This document shows positions 5,978-11,851 of a stretch of 11,851 nucleotides of DNA, piece by piece; position 1 is the stretch's first letter; every line of letters starts with the position of its first letter. The stretch spans positions 1-11,851 of the forward strand of contig JAXIUW010194289.1 in NCBI GenBank assembly GCA_035591015.1, read 5' to 3'. A model generated the notes under the pieces. That model was given only the letters and a program-made list of their open reading frames with translations, did not search any database and was not told the DNA's origin. This DNA is from Cephalothrix simula. Its lineage: Eukaryota; Nemertea; Palaeonemertea; Archinemertea; Cephalotrichidae. The translations under genes and the position numbers were made by a program.

Positions 5978-7092
5978 TTACATATTGCTATCCCAAATAT
6001 CGGGATTTTTTCTTGCTTTCTCAGCCGCCATTGCTTTTCGAACCACTGACTTGAGACCCATCACATTTTTCCTTGTTCGAATTAATTCAGCTTTTGTCTG
6101 ATCAAGACTTTCTTTTATCGCCTGTGTTTCTTCATTCGCTTTCTTTGCCTCATCACGTGCAGTTTTCATATCAGATTTCTGGTCATCCATAAATTTTTTT
6201 ATAGTTCCTGATATCTGAAAAGTAAAATTTTTAAAAATGGTCTTAGAGGATGAAGGTATTTTCCAACAGATCTCTTTAGTCTTTGCAAAATGTTTTACCA
6301 GTGTATTAAGATTTGCAACTTCATTGAACGTAAGGTCTTTCTTTTGTGGTTCTCTTATGTACTGATTTGCTGGCTTCAGATCAATGGGTATATTTTCTTC
6401 ATCATCTGAAAGTATCGAGTTAATACATGATTTCAGTTTATGAACGTTAGTTTTATCAAAACGCACTACTTCCAATAACATACCTTCTAACTCTGCCACG
6501 GCCTGAGCTGCAGCAGCATCTTGCGCCAGTTTCTTAGCTATCTCATAGGACCAAGCTGATGGATCTGTATTAGAAATCGCGTGCCAGAGTAATCTAACTC
6601 TATACCAGAAATGATCATTAGTTTCTTTATCAAACCCTTCTGGTTCCTGTTTGGCTTGCAATGCTCCATATGTTTCTAAGTAGATTGTTATACACAAATT
6701 CATCAAAATAAAATTACTTAGAATTTGAAAGAGTACGTAAATTAATCTCCTTGATACTGTATCAACAGTCATTGCGCCAAAGAAGTTGGACTGTCCAAGA
6801 GCCAGCCTGAACAATGTCCAAAATGAATCTACTATACTTTTGAAGCCATACCCCTGCCTTCCCCACAGGAAAAATATAAAACTAGAAAACATAAACATCC
6901 AGATTAGCAAAAAGCTAAATGCTGATCCTAGGATTCCTAGCGATTTTCTTATTGAATCGTTAAAGAGAGCGAAAAAGTAGTTGAATTTAAGTGGCTGGAG
7001 CAGTTGTATGATTGTTATGAAACAGCTTAAGCCAAGAAGTAATGTATAAAAGTTGTCATATAATATCACTACATCAAAACATACAAAGGCAA
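5978..7092 (-). CDS. Polycystin last exon: TM9-11, pore and coiled-coil tail
   Basis: A single exon of 371 codons plus stop, with acceptor TTTTCAG at 7093-7094. TM9 is FYTLLLGLSCFITIIQLL, TM10 is LGSAFSFLLIWMFMFSSFIFF and TM11 is VLFQILSNFILMNLCITIYL. The pore helix and filter region read FWTLFRLALGQSNFFGA, so the place of the PKD2-type L-G-D filter is taken by L-G-Q. After TM11 a cytoplasmic tail of about 220 residues has a basic and aromatic start, an alanine-rich helix (AKKLAQDAAAAQAVAELEG), and a predicted coiled coil over the final ~75 residues (KTARDEAKKANEETQAIKES and on). Polycystin-1 uses a tail coiled coil to pair with PKD2. Stop TAA at 5978-5980; a GT overlaps this stop, so an alternative donor is possible (see findings). 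Confidence 0.92.
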
Positions 7093-10000
7093 CTGAAAAT
7101 GAAAAAGAAATTATTATTATCACTAAATGTATGCTTTAAAACAAATTTGTAACTAATTTCTGTTTTTCCATAACATTCCAACACTTTAAGCAATAGTCTA
7201 CTGTAACTATGAAAAAAATGCAATACTAGTACAAAACAATATTAGTAATGGATTTACATGATATCAGAGAAACTAAGTAACGATTCTGATATGATGGGTA
7301 AGATATATTCTTCCGGACCCGCGGAACCCGAGTGTACTCACGTCTGTTTTTCATTGCGGTAGTAACAGCACCAATGGCGTCTTTGGTTCGCAGTGCATAA
7401 AATATAATAGCTGTTATTGAAAATATAATATTCAGCACTTGAACTATGTTCCACGAATCTTTAAAAAACCGTAGCCTCTCTTTAACAACTTTAGCACAAG
7501 TTGATCCTATGAGATACAATAGTACAAATCCCCAAACACATTGTAAGATAAGCAGCACAAGATCCCAGGATGTCACATATGGGTAAGGTTTAAATACACC
7601 AATTACAACACTGGGGAAAAAGCCCCCACTTCCTGGAGTTTCAAATAAAACTCTTGTGGATACAAACAAATTTTTGTTTGCATTGTAAAAAGTAAATTCA
7701 AAGAAAACTGCTCTTGTGTAAGAATCAAGCCAGTTTGTACTTGCGAGCTGTGAAACAACAAGATTAGCTGTTCGAGCACTACTTCCAAGGTTAGCAATAT
7801 AACCTCCGGGTTCGTAGGTTGAAAATTTACCACTAAAAGCCAATTCATTTTCGGTCGCTCCAGAATGCATAAAAGGAGTTATTGTATCGGGCGTGCTTGT
7901 GAGTGGCGACCATTCTGAAAGAAAGATTTGAGACGTTTCTAAAATTTTTATTTGTGCTAATTATTATTTGTGCTAATTTTAATTTGTGCTAATTATCCTA
8001 GTACTACTCCGCATTACTTACTTGTTCCAAAATTACCATTTTCACTTTTTTCTTTACTATATGGCGGCCTGCAATTGGTTATTAACTTAGAATAACTACA
8101 ACTTTCTGAAAAAAATAAACTAGTTTAGTTAGGAAGTTTTCACAGAATCTTTGATGCAATGTTTAGCAAGGACCTTACCATGTTTAACTCTGCTTTGCCT
8201 TAAGATCGCGGTTCCTATTCGGAGTCCATCAATATTGCCCACAAATGTTTTGTCATATTCAGAAAGCCCTTGCCCTTTGTAACCTTCAGTCGGAAAAACA
8301 CTTGGAATTGCAACCAACTTGACCCAGTTAAAGAGGTGTCCGAAACTGCTGACCTAGAATATAATATAAATGACGTAGTTTGTTCAGTTTTTGCTTTTTC
8401 AAAAACCTCTCGTATTCCCTCAACAGCTATTTACTACGAATATTAGAACATTGTTGTTATTTATTCTTTAACACTATAACAGCCGATTTAAAAGCTTACT
8501 ATTGGGAAGTACATGTATAGTAAATATTTGTGTAAAAATAGCTAAGCTGAGTTAGAGTGGTGATACAATTTTTGCGGCGTATGTTAGGTTTATCAAGTTC
8601 TCAAAAAATTGATTTCTATATTATTTAGTGCTCTCGGATCTCAGAATGTGTTAAACAAAAAATATATGTGCTTCTGCAGTTGCAATACTATTTTTAAAGT
8701 GCTTTCTCTGTCTTTGATATAAAAAATGAAAAAAATTATTGTATCTACAAGGTTAAAAACTGAGTAAATGAAGTAGATGTAAGATGAAAATGAACGCTAT
8801 AACCTGCTACCTCATCATAATCGTCGCTGTCTTCCGGTTCATATCCTATTTTAGTTGTTTCATATTTATGTGGATTCTGACAAATAGAGATTACCAATTA
8901 TATCGATACGTGAATCGTGTACGGTAGGGTACCTCAAGAGTTCCCACTTTGGATCAATTTGTCATCTATACTTAGCCTTTGCAGAGCACTTTCATGTACA
9001 TAAATTTACATACAATGCGTAGGTTTAAATACTTACCTGAACAGACATTGGCAATGATGTAGGCAGTAGCTGCTTAACAGCCCAGTGTTGATAATAAAAA
9101 GCTCTGTCTCTATTTGCACTGCACAATATTACCACTAAAATTAGGTAGATAAAGTGTATTCCTGTGTTGCGGAATAAACCGAACAATTTTACATCTCTTT
9201 TCTCGCGAATTTTTCGAATCGCGTCGTCTTCATAACAATTGTCAAGCCCTGATGGAAATTCAGGAATGTTCTCTGGAACTGGAGCTGAAACACATTTAAG
9301 GATTTAGAGTTTAAGTGTTTTAATTTCTTTTATCAAAGAGATATATATATTAATAATAGTATGTGTACCTTGAATACCAGGTTTTTTCAATTTCACTATC
9401 ATTGTTTCGGTAATTGTATCATTAAAATCGTCGTCGTCACTTGATGGTATTTTTAAAATAATCGTCAGTATTATTGCAATGAAGATTATCTGAAAAATTC
9501 AATTGCTAAAATAATCAACCAAACGGAATCCAACAAAGCCATTATTATTCATGAAACAGGGCTAATGGTGCCATGAAAATGATATAATCATAATTGTGTT
9601 AGTTTTTTATTTCCGGTTTTGTATGTTATTAATTCTTCTGCTCATATTTGTCTACTTATTCTTTATGAATAAATGATGGTAACCATTTCATCAATTCGAA
9701 TTGGTTATAATGACTGACCAATTTAATAAATGGATTTAAAAGCTTTAGCATTGTCGCTATTATTATAGATATCAAGTACGCATTAAAACAGAATTATTTT
9801 TCATAATCACTAAAAGCAAGACATATAAAAATGAATATTACCAGTACTATTCATTTGATATCTAACCTTCATAGGCTGTAAAACTATCACAGATTCGCTA
9901 AATGATAACGCTATGGAAGCCAACCACTCCCTTGACTTTTCTTGTCCCCATGCTAAGCTATAATACATAACCATAACAAAACCAACTACTATTGAAGCCA

Positions 10001-11611
10001 TACAGATCACATATGCAATAATAACTGTCCACCATGGAAGAGTAATTCTTTTCTTTATCTTTTTGCTCTTAAGATGTTCTTCAAGTGTAACAATTTCTGT
10101 TTCAACTTTTACATCCTCTACACTGATATTGACCTTATTTGGCTGCTTTCGAGGTCGCGCGAGGCGAAATATTTCCACTGTCGCCATGGTTGGCGGGATA
10201 ACAATAATGCTTGCCATGAATGATATCATTAATGTTCGAAATGATAATGAAATTGGACCAATCTGTATCACAGATGAGCTGCTTGAAGAACCCGACTGAA
10301 ACCACATCGTATTTGTAGTCATTATCAAAAATAATGCTCCAAATGAGCAAAATACTCTTTGAAATCTTGTAAAATTACTCCGGTTTGGTCTCTTAAATAT
10401 TGAAAACCAGATATGGTAGTCAAACAGTATCAGTTTAGTGTGTTGACTGAATAATGTCCTCACTGAGTTTACATTTTCAGGATGTGTGACACGTAACAGG
10501 ACATTTGTCCTCTTCTCTTGCTTTTTTTCTGAAAGCCATCGTCCACACACAAAGAAAGACCTTTAAAAAAAATCCGAATGTTAATTAAGGATATATGATC
10601 AATGGGCCCATTATTCTGGCATATCAGTTTTTTAAAGGAAAAATAAAGTAGTTAGTATTTTCATACTTTTGCTTCTCTTTCAAATCATCGATGACGACAT
10701 AACTCAGCAGCCAATCTGGATTCTTTCCTCCATTATCATGCCATAGGAAAATGTACTGTATTTTGCCTATAGACGTCGGTGTTCTCAGCAAGAATGATGA
10801 CATTGAACCTCGTGTGAAATTCTATGAAACAGAAATCACGTCTTGAAACGCATTTAATTGATAACGGTTTTGAGTAAAACCACCTTTTAAAATTATTTTG
10901 ATATCCATACCTGCCTAACCCCATCAAAGAGGGCATGTGGTCTAACGATTCCCTGATCACCAACTATTATCATAAAAACATTTGCAGTTGTGCCTCCTCC
11001 CCAGGCCGAAGATGTATAAATGCTAACACGGTAGGTGTATGTATCACTTGGATCATTGTCTAGAAGTGGTAGGGATTCCCACTAAAATGAAAACGGCAAT
11101 CTATATTTGAAATACTGAAGGTTTAGGTTATTACATGTATATGACTTACCATTAATCGGTCAGCTTTGTCTTTGTGCCTAGCCCATATCAAAAGCAGAAT
11201 AAAAATCCCAAGAATGCATCCTAGAACTATTGTAACATCAGGATTCTGCTGAATTAGTGTTAAAAAATTAGCAGTTATCTTTGCAAAATCGATCGAATTT
11301 GGCGGAATGAGAAGACCAGAAGTAAATGTTCCAAAGAAATTACTTTTGAAATTGACTTGACCATTAGAGCTTGTTGGTAAAACCTGAAACAATGGCGACA
11401 CAAAAAGATTTGAAATATTCCTCTATAATTTTGTTTCTTAAAAGGTATCATAGGCCTACTATCAACTGCAAATGGAGTGCTATTACCTGAACCCAGTCTG
11501 CTGTTTCCCAACCATTTATTTTCGTGTTCCATGTACGCATTTGCATAGTTACAGGTTTAATTGTGTAAGATCCACTACGCGCTAGCAACCTTCTGCGTCC
11601 TGTATTTGGAG
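5978..11611 (-). CDS. Polycystin-1-like (PKD1 family) protein, 3' part, 12 exons
   Basis: Exons (plus coordinates, in transcription order): 11487-11611, 11150-11383, 10911-11081, 10667-10821, 9867-10560, 9369-9489, 9037-9284, 8811-8876, 8179-8353, 8022-8105, 7342-7914, 5978-7092. All eleven junctions are GT-AG and phase-consistent, which is strong internal support. They give about 1252 residues: GPS-like region, TM1, PLAT, TM2-6, TOP domain, six-helix channel and coiled-coil tail. This is the usual architecture and about the usual length of a polycystin-1 from the GPS to the C-terminus. Family members sit in plasma or ciliary membranes and usually partner with PKD2-type channels; that role here is inference. 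The first exon shown starts in phase 1, so at least one upstream exon (GAIN/REJ ectodomain) lies outside the window or was not found. TAA stop at 5978-5980. Which paralogue (PKD1, PKD1L1, L2, L3) cannot be decided. Confidence 0.93.
7342..9284 (-). CDS. Polycystin exons: TM6, TOP (polycystin) domain, TM7-8
   Basis: Five exons: 9037-9284, 8811-8876, 8179-8353, 8022-8105 and 7342-7914. The first carries basic EDDAIRKIREKRDVKLFGLF and TM6 (IHFIYLILVVILCSANRDRA). The 66-base exon 8811-8876 encodes 22 acidic residues (ending YEPEDSDDYDE), a variable insert. Next comes GLRIGTAILRQSRVKH, the family's RLRQ-R motif, then a cysteine pair in ESCSYSKLITNC that probably forms the TOP-domain disulfide. The large exon gives GKFSTYEPGGYIANL and TNWLDSYTRAVFFEFTFYNA, both textbook TOP-domain motifs, followed by TM7 (VLLILQCVWGFVLLYLIGS) and TM8. 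The TOP domain is the extracellular lid that mediates assembly in polycystin channels. Phases: 0, 0, 1, 1, 1 across the successive junctions. Confidence 0.93.
8354..8810 (-). other. Polycystin intron, 457 bases
   Basis: Donor GATGAG|GTAGCA (8805-8811) to acceptor TATTCTAG (8354-8355). AT-rich; no coding or repeat signal recognised. Confidence 0.7.
9369..10560 (-). CDS. Polycystin exons: TM2 to TM5 and QP-K loop
   Basis: Exon 9867-10560 is the longest internal exon but one. It opens with SFFVCGRWLSEKK, the family's post-PLAT strand. It continues through HIWFSIFKRPNRSNFTRFQR, the conserved short amphipathic stretch before TM2 (consensus H-W-S-P-S-FTR-QR). Hydrophobic helices are VFCSFGALFLIMTTNTMWF, LMISFMASIIVIPPTMATV and VIIAYVICMASIVVGFVMVM. 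SLAWGQEKSREWLASIALSF leads into the QPMK signature. Between TM3 and TM4 is a charged cytoplasmic loop (KVNISVEDVKVETEIVTLEE). Exon 9369-9489 follows in phase 0 and completes TM5 with IIFIAIILTIIL, then an acidic run (SSDDDDFND). A serine run (SGSSSSSSV) lies in the loop after TM2. All of this matches the 11-TM polycystin-1 layout. Confidence 0.92.
9490..9866 (-). other. Polycystin intron, 377 bases
   Basis: Donor GAAG|GTTAGA (9861-9867) to acceptor ATTTTTCAG (9490-9491). Nothing else recognised inside it. Confidence 0.7.
10667..11081 (-). CDS. Polycystin exons: intracellular PLAT domain
   Basis: Exons 10911-11081 and 10667-10821 join in phase 0 to give a PLAT (LH2) domain of about 108 residues. 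Visible landmarks are the opening strand YTYRVSIYTSSAWGGGTTA, then VFMIIVGDQG, then FTRGSMSSFLLRTP, and the hallmark WHDNGGKNPDWLLSYVVIDD near the end. PLAT domains in polycystins lie in the first cytoplasmic loop between TM1 and TM2 and bind phospholipid and adaptor proteins. The domain looks complete, with no frameshift. The donor at 10661-10667 (AAAA|GTATGA) is weaker than the others, but the phase (2) fits the next acceptor at 10561-10562. Confidence 0.92.
11150..11611 (-). CDS. Polycystin exons: degenerate GPS and first membrane helix
   Basis: Two exons (11487-11611 and 11150-11383) joined in phase 0. The first ends with a GPS-like tract, TWNTKINGWETADWVQ, and the second continues VLPTSSNGQVNFKSNFFGTF. 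Tryptophans and spacing resemble a GPCR-proteolysis-site motif (W...W..), but the cysteines normally found there are absent, and the H-L-T/S cleavage triad after the Asn is replaced by F-F-G. The next segment, LIPPNSIDF, matches the linker that follows the GPS in polycystins. One hydrophobic helix follows (VTIVLGCILGIFILLLIWA), then basic residues (RHKDKADR), as in TM1 of the family. Autoproteolysis is therefore not expected, although the fold may remain. Donor CAG|GTAATA at 11481-11487; donor ATG|GTAAGT at 11144-11150. Confidence 0.88.
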
Positions 11612-11613
11612 CT

Positions 11614-11851
11614 GAAATGTTAAAGAAATTATATTACTAAAGACGGCAAATTAGAGTAAAGAACAGTCATACAGATCAGTATACAGATAGGGAAGAAACT
11701 TCTTCCTTATCAAAGAGGAGGATTATATATGTAATAGGAGTAGTAGTAATCAGGTCCCTAGGTCACTTTCAGTGGCTCCAGCGAACGACCTTTCTATCTG
11801 CAGGAATTTAAATGTGATGAACACGGCCGCCATTTTGTTATTAGGGAAGCC
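11614..11851 (-). other. Probable polycystin intron, runs off the window
   Basis: Lies upstream of the acceptor TTAACATTTCAG (11612-11613). It contains a minus-strand ATG frame of 27 codons near 11833 that reads into a stop and matches no polycystin region, so I treat the stretch as intronic. Confidence 0.5.

Noticed and set aside
11826-11836. AAAATGGCGGC on the minus strand, a YY1-type site and possible start codon
   Set aside because: The ATG frame stops after 27 codons and does not lead into the polycystin exon. A single 11-base match is not enough to call a promoter.

Overview
This is a gene-dense, intron-rich, AT-rich piece of an animal (metazoan) nuclear genome, read almost entirely on the minus strand. 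Coding sequence lies in short exons joined by GT-AG introns, many only about 70-110 bases long. There are no bacterial-style operons, ribosome binding sites or CRISPR arrays. The domain content (polycystin-1-type channel, ZU5/UPA and Death domains) and the small introns suggest a marine invertebrate such as a sponge, cnidarian or invertebrate deuterostome. The species cannot be fixed from this window.

Region 1 (about 5978-11611, minus): twelve phase-consistent exons encode the C-terminal ~1250 residues of a polycystin-1-like (PKD1-like) protein. In order they give a GPS-like stretch, the first membrane helix, a PLAT domain, membrane helices 2-6, the extracellular TOP (polycystin) domain, the six-helix channel module and a long cytoplasmic tail with a coiled coil. 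The 5' part of the gene lies beyond the right edge. The GPS is degenerate: its cysteines and cleavage triad are gone.

Region 2 (about 2149-5617, minus): only ~360 bases downstream, eight phase-consistent exons encode ~419 residues that read as an ankyrin-type tail, ZU5-ZU5-UPA-Death domain, with no ankyrin repeats or LRRs in front. No initiator exon could be found for it. Its first visible exon needs two bases from an upstream exon, and a possible donor overlapping the polycystin stop codon supplies exactly two. Either these are two adjacent genes, or (also by alternative splicing) one polycystin fused to an ankyrin-like ZU5/UPA/Death module. This is the main candidate novelty.

Region 3 (1-2148): likely 3' end of region 2 with AATAAA signals on the minus strand, an uncertain exon, a second distinct Death-domain exon (805-1053, minus) with good splice sites, and at the far left a plus-strand remnant of a ubiquitin-specific protease C-terminus. 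Introns carry a small inverted-repeat element with apparent 9-base target duplications, a palindromic foldback and a diverged tandem repeat of about 210 bases.
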